A stretch of DNA of 39,586 bases from assembly GCA_002172675.1 (NCBI GenBank), contig NETF01000192.1, positions 1 to 39,586 on the forward strand, given 5' to 3'. The notes under the pieces were generated by a model, which searched no databases, had not been told where the DNA came from, and saw nothing but the letters and a program-made list of their open reading frames with translations. This stretch comes from an unicellular cyanobacterium SU3 (GTDB lineage Bacteria; Cyanobacteriota; Cyanobacteriia; Cyanobacteriales; Microcystaceae). Numbering within the stretch: position 1 is the first letter of the stretch; every line of letters begins with the position of its first letter. Position numbers and translations under genes: made by a program. This document shows, piece after piece, positions 16,952-24,633 of the stretch.

Positions 16952-18571
16952 GTGACTAATTTATTACCGAATTGGACTCAATTTACCTTAAAAGAAAAAA
17001 TCGGACAAATGATCGTCGTTCGCGCTTCTGGTTATTTGTTTGATCACCAAATTCGTTACCCCGTCTGGGAAGCTTCTAACCCTAAATTATCTCATTGGTT
17101 AGAAACTTTGAATCTAGGCGGGGTCATTTTATTGGGGGGAAGTGTAGCAGAATTATTATTAAGAACCCAACAGTTACAACAATGGTCAAAAACCCCTCTC
17201 TTTATTGCCGCCGATATCGAAGAAGGTGTGGGACAACGGTTTAGTGGAGCGACTTATTTTCCTCCTCCTATGGCTTTAGGAGAAATTGCTAAATATGATT
17301 TAGCATTAGCCATCAAATATGCCTATCAAATGGGAGAAGTTACAGCAAAAGAAGCTTTAGAGATAGGTATTAATTGGATATTAAGTCCAATTGTTGATAT
17401 TAATAATAACTCCAATAATCCTGTTATTAATATTCGCTCTTTTGGGGATAGTCCTAAAGTCGTCAGTGAGTTAACTAAAGCCTTTATTAAGGGAGCAAAA
17501 AATCATTCGGCATTAACCACAGCCAAACATTTTCCGGGTCATGGAGATACCAGCAATGATTCTCATTTAGATTTACCTGTAATTAATCATAATAACGAAA
17601 GATTAGAACGGATAGAATTAGTACCATTTCAAGCCGCTATTAATGCCAATGTGGATAGTGTAATGACTGCACATTTATTAATTAATGCTTGGGATAAAGA
17701 TAATCCTGCTACCCTTTCTAAGACTATTTTAACAGGGAAATTAAGAGAAAAATTAGGGTTTAAGGGTTTAATTGTTACCGATGCTTTAATTATGGGTGGT
17801 GTGGCAAAATTTGCTGATTCTCAAGAAATTGCCATCAAAGCTGTAGAAGCAGGAGCAGATATTTTATTGATGCCAGATGATCCAGAAATTGCTATTAATG
17901 CGGTTTATAATGCTGTAGAAACAGGAAGATTAACCACTGAAAGAATAGACGAATCCCTTCAAAGAATTTGGCAAGCTAAACAAAAACTATTTAACTATCA
18001 AAAGGATAATAGTTCAATTTATCAGTTATCTCAAAAAGAAGATAGAGACACTGTGAAAAATATTATTAGAGATGCTCTTAAATATAGTAAGGATTTATCT
18101 TTAAAAGTTAATACCGAAACCTCGAAACGCAATTTAATTGTAGTGGATGATATTTTAAATGCTGACTTTTTAGATCGACAAATGCCAGCCTTTACTATTC
18201 CTAACTTATTGGGATATAAATTACAATTAGTTGATAAAAATACTCTGGGTAATGTCCTAGAAGATAATCAAGAAACCTTATTACAAATCTTTGTCAGAGG
18301 TAATCCTTTTCGCGGTAGTGCAGGATTTAATGAAACTTCTAAAAATTATTACCATAAAATCTTTAAAAAATCAACAGTAAAAAGCTTAATTATTTATGGA
18401 AGTCCTTATATTTTAGACTGGTTTATAACAGAAATGAATTTAGACATACCTTGGGTCTTTTCTTATGGACAAATGTCCGAAAGTCAAGGGATCGCTTGTC
18501 AAAAATTGTTTAATCTATCAGCATCAAAATTAACCAAAATGTCTCGTAACCTAGGGGACGTATTTATTTAA
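16952..18571 (+). CDS. Family 3 glycoside hydrolase, NagZ-like
   Basis: A 539-aa glycoside hydrolase with GTG start. The N-terminal TIM barrel has KHFPGHGDTSNDSHLDLP, the flexible loop with the His/Asp general acid-base pair typical of NagZ-type N-acetylhexosaminidases, and the nucleophile Asp in IVTDALIMGGV. A C-terminal region of about 190 residues (after KQKLFNYQ) resembles the second domain of longer family members. The likely job is removal of N-acetylglucosamine from peptidoglycan fragments during wall recycling. No signal peptide is visible, which fits a cytoplasmic enzyme. It follows rbfA by 14 bases and probably shares its transcript. Confidence 0.88.
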   Translation: MTNLLPNWTQFTLKEKIGQMIVVRASGYLFDHQIRYPVWEASNPKLSHWLETLNLGGVILLGGSVAELLLRTQQLQQWSKTPLFIAADIEEGVGQRFSGATYFPPPMALGEIAKYDLALAIKYAYQMGEVTAKEALEIGINWILSPIVDINNNSNNPVINIRSFGDSPKVVSELTKAFIKGAKNHSALTTAKHFPGHGDTSNDSHLDLPVINHNNERLERIELVPFQAAINANVDSVMTAHLLINAWDKDNPATLSKTILTGKLREKLGFKGLIVTDALIMGGVAKFADSQEIAIKAVEAGADILLMPDDPEIAINAVYNAVETGRLTTERIDESLQRIWQAKQKLFNYQKDNSSIYQLSQKEDRDTVKNIIRDALKYSKDLSLKVNTETSKRNLIVVDDILNADFLDRQMPAFTIPNLLGYKLQLVDKNTLGNVLEDNQETLLQIFVRGNPFRGSAGFNETSKNYYHKIFKKSTVKSLIIYGSPYILDWFITEMNLDIPWVFSYGQMSESQGIACQKLFNLSASKLTKMSRNLGDVFI

Positions 18572-18886
18572 TCACTGGTTGATCACGAAAAAATAAAGAA
18601 AATCGAAAGAATTGTACTAATCCTTAAAAATCTGTTTATTTTGGTTAGAATAAAGACATTAAATATGTCGGTATAGTATCAGATTTGGTCAAAATACGCC
18701 TCTAATCTGATAAAGATTAAGATGGTGGTCACTTCCAAAGTCGTGGGGAGAAATAGTACAAAGCGGTAAAGAGGTTGTGAAAATCGGATGTGGTACCAGT
18801 TACCGTGAACCTCCGACAAGGTTAATTATTAACCGTTGATATTGAATAAAACCGCTATTTTCTTAACCCGAAAGGAAACAAGATTG
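18572..18886. other. 315-base upstream region, possible long leader of the transpeptidase-like gene
   Basis: No gene was seen. The downstream half is richer in G than the flanks and contains a perfect palindrome GGTTAAT-T-ATTAACC at 18820-18834, plus CGGA...TCCG pairing at about 18786-18815. This suggests a structured transcribed leader. No riboswitch consensus that I know was recognised. Confidence 0.35.
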
Positions 18887-19666
18887 ATGAAATATAAACT
18901 CACGTTCGCCCTCTTTAGTTGTCTAGTTATGTTTGCCTACGTTTCTCATAGGGAACAAGAACAAGGTCAATCTATAGAAGCATTAGAAAAAGACAACATA
19001 ATTTTAAGCCAACAAAATAGTTTTCCTAACGAACAACACAAACAGTTAACCCCTACCCAGAACCCAGAAACAACCTTAAAACCTCCTACTGTTGTAAATT
19101 TTTCTGCTTATTCGAGTCAGAAAGAAACTTATCCTCAAACCAGACCGACTTGGGAAAGAGAACCCTACTATATTGAGCCACCCCAAAACAATTATGATTT
19201 AGGCTCTGACACAAACGTCCGAATGTCTCAGGGTAACTATATGACTTTAACCCCAACCCAGACTAAAAATGCCCTGGGAAACCCAATTTATGAACTAAGA
19301 CTGTATGCTAACGGCCAGTTAATAGGTACTTATCCAACCGTCACGGGAAGAGCCAACAGTCAAAACAGAAATCGCCACCAATCTGGAACAGAAGCACCAT
19401 TACCTGATGGCCAATATCAAGTAGCTAGTGCTGAGGTGGCAGGAACTCATTCGGAAGTTGGGGGGAGATTTCTCCCCATTAAACCCCTTTTTCCCACACA
19501 ACGGTTTGCTTTGGGGATTCATTATGACCCCTCTTACCAAAAAAATAACGGGGAAGACGGAACCGAAGGATGTATTGCCCTAACCAATAAATCTGACCTT
19601 GACCAAGTATTGCAGTATGTTTATACCTATCAACCGCAATATTTAGATGTCAAGTTACAAGGTTAA
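18887..19666 (+). CDS. L,D-transpeptidase-like (YkuD-type) exported protein
   Basis: A protein of about 259 aa. ATG 18887 (MKYKLTFALFSCLVMFAYVS) is preferred over TTG 18836 because AAAGGA lies 10 bases before it and it opens directly with a signal peptide or anchor. A Pro/Gln/Asn-rich linker of about 120 residues follows, then a YkuD-type domain: YELRLYANGQLIGTYPTVTG, GTEAPLPDGQYQV, FALGIHYDPSY and GEDGTEGCIALTN. The Cys in EGCIAL aligns with the catalytic Cys of SHGC(I/V) in L,D-transpeptidases, with the preceding His and Ser replaced. The role is probably peptidoglycan cross-linking or carboxypeptidation in the periplasm. A paralogue lies at 22099-22650. Confidence 0.8.
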   Translation: MKYKLTFALFSCLVMFAYVSHREQEQGQSIEALEKDNIILSQQNSFPNEQHKQLTPTQNPETTLKPPTVVNFSAYSSQKETYPQTRPTWEREPYYIEPPQNNYDLGSDTNVRMSQGNYMTLTPTQTKNALGNPIYELRLYANGQLIGTYPTVTGRANSQNRNRHQSGTEAPLPDGQYQVASAEVAGTHSEVGGRFLPIKPLFPTQRFALGIHYDPSYQKNNGEDGTEGCIALTNKSDLDQVLQYVYTYQPQYLDVKLQG

Positions 19667-19722
19667 CTCTTACTTTATTTATTTTATGGACTGAAACTCA
19701 CACACAAAATGAGGTGATAATC

Positions 19723-20055
19723 ATGTTAAAAACGTTCATGACTGGTCTTCTTTTATTAGGTGCCACTGCTTTACCGATGAATGCTCAACAAGGCCCTGGA
19801 TGTAATTCCTATGATAATTGTCCACGGGGAGGAGAAGCCTACTATGGACGCATTTGCACCAATAGTCAAAGTGGTCGTCTTAATGTCAGAACTGGCCCTG
19901 GAACTAACTATCGTAGCTTAACCCAGGTTCCCAATGGAACAACAGTTCCTGTGTTTGACAGAGCCAGTGGTCAAGACGGTCAAACTTACACATGGCAGCG
20001 TATTAATTATAACGGTGTGCAAGGTTGGGTTCGTTCTGACTATATTTGCGATTAG
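19723..20055 (+). CDS. Exported SH3b-domain protein
   Basis: A 110-aa protein starting at ATG 19723, with GAGGTG at 19711-19716 as ribosome binding site (a GTG three codons earlier overlaps that site and is less likely). Signal peptide MLKTFMTGLLLLGATALPMNAQ is followed by a bacterial SH3 domain: GRLNVRTGPGTNYRSLTQV, then TWQRINYNGVQGWVRSDYIC. Four cysteines (GCNSYDNC, RICTN, YICD) may form two disulphides. SH3b domains bind peptidoglycan peptides, consistent with its place just after a transpeptidase-like gene. Enzyme activity is not indicated. Confidence 0.85.
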   Translation: MLKTFMTGLLLLGATALPMNAQQGPGCNSYDNCPRGGEAYYGRICTNSQSGRLNVRTGPGTNYRSLTQVPNGTTVPVFDRASGQDGQTYTWQRINYNGVQGWVRSDYICD

Positions 20056-20073
20056 GTAATCTTTTTAAATCTA

Positions 20074-20098
20074 GTAAGGTGGGCAATGCTCACCTTAC
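20074..20098. repeat. Palindromic repeat, copy 2; possible terminator of the SH3b gene
   Basis: GTAAGGTGGGCA (20074-20085) and TGCTCACCTTAC (20087-20098) pair with one G-T around one base, followed by AAAGT. It resembles the unit at 6588-6612. It could terminate the SH3b transcript, though there is no T run. Confidence 0.6.
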
Positions 20099-20228
20099 AA
20101 AGTCACTGTTCAAATATCTAACTAATGATAGATGAATAATTTCTAACTAATGATGGATGAAGAGTTTGTTAACTTTTGTTAACGTAAAAATAAGATATAT
20201 AAATTCTAAGAACTCAAAGGAGTCATTA

Positions 20229-21062
20229 ATGCCTATTAAAATAAGAGAAGATATTGCTTATATTCTGTTAAACAAAATTAATCAAGCTAATCAAAAGGGA
20301 AGCAAAACAGTAGATTTTAACAATACAGACTTTACAGGAAGAAACCTAACTGTTTCTGACTTCCTGGGACATTTAGATTATTTCAACCAGAAAGGTTACA
20401 TTGACGCAGAATTTACAGGGAATGCTTATGCAAAACAAGAAGATGTTCCCTCATTAGTCGAAGCTGACGCAGAGGGGATTGACTTTCGTGTTGCCAATAC
20501 ATTAGGTGCGCCTGATGGACCTTTACCCCATTTAATTCGTTTCAAAAAAGCTTCTTTAACCGAAAAAGGTCATAAAGCTTTGCAACGTTTACAAGAAAAT
20601 TATCCTCAAGCTTTAGAAAAAGGGCCTAAAGTTCCCATTGCAACCAAAGACTTGCCCTTCCTTGAAAAAGTTCAACTAAAAGCCGAACTCCCTGATATTT
20701 TCGATGCAAGAGATTTAACAATTATTGTCTATCGAACCTTACGAGATTTGATGACAACAGAATCATCCGAGAAAGTTAAATCAGAACTCAAAGAAGATAA
20801 TAAAGAAGAACTTCATGAACTCTGGAAAGATAATAATCCTCTCGTAGCTTGGTTAAGTAAAATTCGTCCTCCCCTTACTTTTGATGGTCAAACCTTTTTA
20901 AGACGTATCGAACAAGAGGGTGGTGTTCCTCGTGGCACCGACGGCGTAAAAGTGATAAAAGCGGTTTTCTCTGCCACCAAAGAAGAGTTATCCGATGCCA
21001 TGAAACAAGAAATCGAAGCAGTATTACCTGATGATATTAAAAATATTTGGCAAGCTGCTTAA
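20229..21062 (+). CDS. DUF2267-like conserved protein
   Basis: A 277-aa soluble protein from ATG 20229 (MPIKIREDIAYILLNKIN), with AAAGGAG at 20216-20222; a frame beginning at 20157 adds 24 residues but lacks such a site. The N-terminal 120 residues look like a winged-helix fold (TVSDFLGHLDYFNQKGYIDA, ASLTEKGHKALQRLQEN). The C-terminal 130 residues resemble DUF2267: LRDLMTTE, WLSKIRPPLTFDGQTFLRRI, GVKVIKAVFSATKEELSD and LPDDIKNIW. The biochemical role is unknown. A hairpin separates it from the convergent Hsp20 gene. Confidence 0.75.
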   Translation: MPIKIREDIAYILLNKINQANQKGSKTVDFNNTDFTGRNLTVSDFLGHLDYFNQKGYIDAEFTGNAYAKQEDVPSLVEADAEGIDFRVANTLGAPDGPLPHLIRFKKASLTEKGHKALQRLQENYPQALEKGPKVPIATKDLPFLEKVQLKAELPDIFDARDLTIIVYRTLRDLMTTESSEKVKSELKEDNKEELHELWKDNNPLVAWLSKIRPPLTFDGQTFLRRIEQEGGVPRGTDGVKVIKAVFSATKEELSDAMKQEIEAVLPDDIKNIWQAA

Positions 21063-21094
21063 GATTCAGCGAAAGAGTAGTATAAATAGACAAT

Positions 21095-21122
21095 GTGGAG
21101 ACGTTTCTGAAAACGTCTCCAC
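21095..21122. terminator. Bidirectional terminator between the DUF2267-like gene and the Hsp20 gene
   Basis: GTGGAGACGTTT (21095-21106) pairs perfectly with AAACGTCTCCAC (21111-21122) around CTGA, followed by AGCTTTTT on the plus strand. It lies between two convergent genes, so it can serve both. Confidence 0.85.
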
Positions 21123-21197
21123 AGCTTTTTATGGATAGATAAGAGAGTGGGTAGTGGACAACATCAATTTTGATTTAATATTGACCATCCGACAAAA

Positions 21198-21641
21198 CTA
21201 CCCAAGGTTAACTTTAACCACTTTGTTCTTTTCTTCTTCAGCTTTAGGTAAGGTTAGGTGTAAAATTCCATCTTTGTATTCTGCACTTATTTTTGTATTA
21301 TCAATGAGAGCAGGTAAAGCAATAGAACGAGAGAACTTACCATAACGGAACTCGCTGCGAGTCATACCGTTTTCTTCAGATTTAGTTTCTTCTTTCCGTT
21401 CTCCGGTAATGTAGATAGCTTCTTTAGTAGCTTGAATATCTACATCTTCAGCTTTAATTCCAGGGAGTTCTAACTTGAGCATTACTGCTTCATCGGTTTC
21501 GGAAAGTTCAGCAGAAGGAGAAAAGGTTAGTTCTTTATATTCTCTTGTTGAATTGTTTAACCAACCTTCATCAAAAAGCTGATTCATTTGACGTTGTAAA
21601 GCGTTCATTTCTTTCCAAGGGTTATAACGTACAAGTGCCAT
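21198..21641 (-). CDS. Small heat shock protein, Hsp20 family
   Basis: A 147-aa class A small heat shock protein, an ATP-independent holdase that in cyanobacteria associates with thylakoid membranes and client proteins. It starts MALVRYNPWKEMNALQRQM and has an alpha-crystallin domain from about residue 42 (ELSETDEAVMLKLELPGIKA, YITGERKEE) with the motif EYKDGILHLTLPK near the end. This is the HspA/Hsp17 type. TAGGAG seven bases before the ATG is a strong ribosome binding site. The 5' region carries an 8-bp inverted repeat described separately; no CIRCE element was seen. Confidence 0.95.
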   Translation of the reverse strand: MALVRYNPWKEMNALQRQMNQLFDEGWLNNSTREYKELTFSPSAELSETDEAVMLKLELPGIKAEDVDIQATKEAIYITGERKEETKSEENGMTRSEFRYGKFSRSIALPALIDNTKISAEYKDGILHLTLPKAEEEKNKVVKVNLG

Positions 21642-22098
21642 AATTGTTATCTCCTAAGGGATGCTTATTGCTTGCTTTTTTCTTTGTTGTCTTCATCATA
21701 ACCGTATAAAAATTCTTAGACAATACGGTTTTTTCGACCCACAATGGCGTAATTTACCCTCTGATAATTAAGCTGATGATTGCCATTCCGTCATTATTAT
21801 TCTCAAAAATAAAAACAGATGCTGTTACAATTTATTGTAAATAGAAGCCTGTTTCAATTCCTTAATTAAAAATAATTATAAAAAAAATCAAACAATTTCG
21901 GATAACTCAGAAACTCGGAGCTATATTGGTAGTTAATCATAGGTGTGAGAGTGTTATAACCTTGTATTTATTCATTAAATGCAATAGTCCCGCAGTAAAA
22001 GATTAGCTGTTAAGTGAGGAGAATTTTGCTCAAGCTATTCTTGGGATTGGGTTTGAATATTGAAGTTTTGTTGATAGAACAATAAGGAATTAAATATT
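21642..22098. other. 457-base divergent control region between the Hsp20 gene and the second transpeptidase-like gene
   Basis: No gene was found. It should hold both promoters. The Hsp20 side has the 21700-21730 inverted repeat and a leader ending in a strong ribosome binding site. The side facing 22099 is AT-rich and featureless apart from GGAG at 22017-22020, too far upstream to be a ribosome binding site. Confidence 0.4.
21700..21730. promoter_or_regulatory. 8-bp inverted repeat upstream of the Hsp20 gene
   Basis: AACCGTAT (21700-21707) and ATACGGTT (21723-21730) are perfect inverted arms 15 bases apart, about 60-90 bases before the Hsp20 ATG. The spacing and location suit an operator overlapping the promoter. 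It is followed by TTTTT on the plus strand, so a terminator of an unseen plus-strand RNA is the alternative. Confidence 0.4.
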
Positions 22099-22650
22099 AT
22101 GACTCGTTGGCTATTTTCTTCCCTATTATTAGGGTTTTTATCCTCTTTGATGACACCTAACAATGTAGCGATTAGTGCAGAAACTGAACACATAGCCTAT
22201 AATATGGGACAACCCTGCAATACCTGTTTACATTTAGTCCCATCTGGGATGACCAATCAACAAAAAAATCCCATTTATTTGCTGAGAGTTTATCATCAAG
22301 GACAACTTTTATATACCTTTGAAACTGTGTCCGGTCGTTATTTTAGCCAAAATAGAAACCGTAATCAAGCAGGCACTGAAGCACCTTTACCCGATGGAAA
22401 TTATCGAATCAGTTCTCATACTGTACCAGGAACTTTAGCTGAAGTTGGGGAACGTTTTTTACCTGTTTATCCCCAATTTTCTACAGGGAGAAGCGCGTTA
22501 GGCATTCACTATGATCCGAGTTACAATAAAGGTAATGGAGAAGATGGAACAGCCGGTTGTATTGGTTTAAGTTCTCGCGGATATTTTTCCACATTAGTAA
22601 CATTTATTGAAACTTATAAACCTCAATTGTTAATTGTAGATATTCAATAA
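22099..22650 (+). CDS. L,D-transpeptidase-like (YkuD-type) exported protein, short paralogue
   Basis: A 183-aa protein with signal peptide (MTRWLFSSLLLGFLSSLMT) and a YkuD-type domain nearly matching that at 18887-19666: YLLRVYHQGQLLYTFETVSG, GTEAPLPDGNYRI, EVGERFLPVYP, ALGIHYDPSYNKGNGEDG and TAGCIGLSS. The Cys of AGCIGL would be the nucleophile; the usual SHGC is changed to TAGC. It lacks the long Pro/Gln linker of its paralogue. CNTC near residue 36 may form a disulphide. Both are probably periplasmic peptidoglycan enzymes; a non-catalytic role cannot be ruled out given the altered motif. Confidence 0.8.
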   Translation: MTRWLFSSLLLGFLSSLMTPNNVAISAETEHIAYNMGQPCNTCLHLVPSGMTNQQKNPIYLLRVYHQGQLLYTFETVSGRYFSQNRNRNQAGTEAPLPDGNYRISSHTVPGTLAEVGERFLPVYPQFSTGRSALGIHYDPSYNKGNGEDGTAGCIGLSSRGYFSTLVTFIETYKPQLLIVDIQ

Positions 22651-22661
22651 AAATAGATATG

Positions 22662-22689
22662 ATAGGGATCAACAGTTGTTGATCCCTAT
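22662..22689. terminator. Hairpin after the short transpeptidase-like gene
   Basis: ATAGGGATCAAC (22662-22673) and GTTGATCCCTAT (22678-22689) pair perfectly around AGTT. It lies 11 bases beyond the stop codon and probably protects or ends the transcript. It is followed by A rather than T on the plus strand, so it is not a classic intrinsic terminator. Confidence 0.55.
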
Positions 22690-22805
22690 AAAAATAGCTA
22701 GGTCAGGTTTCATACCTACTTGAAATGTGGAGATTTTTGATAGTATTTTTAAGTAGGGTCTTCCCCCGACAATTTTGATAAACAAATGAATCAACTGTTG
22801 AGCCA

Positions 22806-23885
22806 ATGGCTATTAAACGTAATCAAAACCCTAATAATAAAAACACTAGCAATGATACTGATAATCGAGAATTACTAAAAACCACACAAACAACTCAAGA
22901 AAAAGATAAGTTAGAAGAGAGTATCCGTCCTCATTCGTTTGATGAATATATTGGACAACAAGACCTCAAAGATGTTTTATCTATCGTCATCGAAGCAGCC
23001 AAAACTCGTAATGAACCGATGGATCATCTTTTATTATATGGACCTCCTGGCCTAGGGAAAACCACCATTTCCCTGATTTTAGCTTCAGAAATGGGAGTTA
23101 ATTGTAAAATTACGGCGGCCCCTGCTTTAGAAAGACCCAGAGATATCACAGGACTTTTAGTTAATTTAAAACCAGGGGATGTCTTATTTATTGATGAAAT
23201 TCATCGACTCAACCGTTTGACTGAAGAATTGCTCTATCCTGCTATGGAAGATTATCGTCTTGAGATTACCATTGGTAAAGGACAAGCAGCAAGAACCCGT
23301 CGTATTCCCTTACCTAAATTTACTTTAGTGGGAGCAACCACCAAAGTCGGTTCCTTAACCTCTCCTCTGCGCGATCGCTTTGGCCTCATTCAACGGTTAA
23401 AGTTCTATGAACCTGAAGAGTTAGCTTTAATTATTAAACGAACGGCTAAATTATTAAAGACTTCCATTACCGAACCAGGGGCCCAAGAAATTGGTAAACG
23501 GTCCAGAGGAACCCCTCGTATTGCCAACCGTTTATTACGAAGAGTCAGAGATTATATACAAGTCAAAAAATTTGACACCATTACCCAAGACTTAGCAGCA
23601 GAAGCATTAAATATTTATCAAGTTGATCCTCAAGGGTTAGACTGGACCGATCGCCTTATTTTAGAGACGATGATTACACAGTTTAACGGCGGACCGGTGG
23701 GACTCGAAGCGGTAGCAGCCGCGACAGGGGAAGACGCAAAAACCATCGAAGAAGTTTATGAACCCTATTTATTACAAATTGGTTATCTTAACCGTACTCC
23801 CAGGGGAAGAGTGGTGACAACCATTGCGTATCAACATTTAGGGAAAACGGCAGAAGAACAGTTATCCATTTTCAGTGAACAGTGA
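22806..23885 (+). CDS. ruvB: Holliday junction branch migration helicase RuvB
   Basis: A 359-aa AAA+ ATPase that drives branch migration with RuvA. The first 40 residues are a polar Asn/Thr-rich extension. Walker A is GPPGLGKT at residues 79-86, Walker B ends DEIH at 130-133, sensor 1 lies in [11 protein letters not shown], and SPLRDRFG carries the arginine finger. The C-terminal winged helix ([31 protein letters not shown]) binds DNA. Length is full. It stands alone with no ruvA or ruvC nearby, common in cyanobacteria. Confidence 0.97.
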   Translation: MAIKRNQNPNNKNTSNDTDNRELLKTTQTTQEKDKLEESIRPHSFDEYIGQQDLKDVLSIVIEAAKTRNEPMDHLLLYGPPGLGKTTISLILASEMGVNCKITAAPALERPRDITGLLVNLKPGDVLFIDEIHRLNRLTEELLYPAMEDYRLEITIGKGQAARTRRIPLPKFTLVGATTKVGSLTSPLRDRFGLIQRLKFYEPEELALIIKRTAKLLKTSITEPGAQEIGKRSRGTPRIANRLLRRVRDYIQVKKFDTITQDLAAEALNIYQVDPQGLDWTDRLILETMITQFNGGPVGLEAVAAATGEDAKTIEEVYEPYLLQIGYLNRTPRGRVVTTIAYQHLGKTAEEQLSIFSEQ

Positions 23886-24116
23886 TCAGTAATTTTTTGT
23901 GATGTTGATATCTTGCATCAGTCCAAAAATACCAAATAAAAAAAAGAAAATCACTTCTTAAGCAGTTACAGTCAAAAAAAAACCTGTTTTCTCCCCTCAC
24001 TAGCTCGTTTTATTGAAGGCACAAAATATAAGTAATTGAGATCACAGCCATAACAGAAAAGCCAAAATATTATAGTTTAAAAGCTTTTTTTATTCCTATT
24101 TATGTGAAAAATTTCG

Positions 24117-24575
24117 ATGAAGATTACATCTAATATAATTATTTCTGCTCCTCATATTGTTGTTCCTCAAACCTATTGGACTCCTTTATTGGGAGAAGTG
24201 TTACGGGATGCTAATTTAATTACAGATGCACAACTACAGACAGCATTAAGAGATAAAGAAGAATATAAACATCAAAAAATTGGTGAAATTTTAGCTTTAA
24301 GAGGATGGTTAAAACAAGAAACCGTTGATTTTTTTGCAGAACGATGGCCGAACTGTTTAAAACAAGGTGCAAAATATCCTATTGGTGAATATTTAAAACA
24401 AGCTGCGTTATTAGATCAAGAAGATATTGAAAACATCTTATACTTACAACAAGACCTTAAGATCAAGTTTGGAGAGATTGCCGTCGCTCAAGGATTATTG
24501 ACACAAAAAACTTTAGATTTCTTTCTTAATAATCTCTTTTGCCAGCCTTCTCAGGCTACTTTATTTATAGCTTAG
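24117..24575 (+). CDS. GspE/MshE N-domain-like hypothetical protein
   Basis: A 152-aa soluble protein built of two similar halves. Each has the pattern found in the N-terminal domain of type II secretion/type IV pilus ATPases: LLGEVLRDANLITDAQLQTAL with KIGEILALRGWLKQETVDFF, and PIGEYLKQAALLDQEDIENIL with KFGEIAVAQGLLTQKTLDFF. Some such domains bind c-di-GMP, but I cannot show that this one does. There is no ATPase domain, so it is a stand-alone module. An AT-rich 230-base region precedes it and a strong terminator follows. Confidence 0.65.
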   Translation: MKITSNIIISAPHIVVPQTYWTPLLGEVLRDANLITDAQLQTALRDKEEYKHQKIGEILALRGWLKQETVDFFAERWPNCLKQGAKYPIGEYLKQAALLDQEDIENILYLQQDLKIKFGEIAVAQGLLTQKTLDFFLNNLFCQPSQATLFIA

Positions 24576-24584
24576 TTTTAATAA

Positions 24585-24611
24585 AAAACCTCCTATATTT
24601 AAGGAGGTTTT
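24585..24611. terminator. Bidirectional intrinsic terminator
   Basis: AAAACCTCCT (24585-24594) and AGGAGGTTTT (24602-24611) form a 10-bp stem with loop ATATTTA, with A and T runs on both sides. It sits between convergent genes and fits as terminator for both. Confidence 0.9.
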
Positions 24612-24633
24612 ATTGTCGCAATAGAATTCTAGA

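Noticed and set aside
21642-21720. CIRCE element upstream of the Hsp20 gene
   Set aside because: The TTAGCACTC-N9-GAGTGCTAA pattern is absent.
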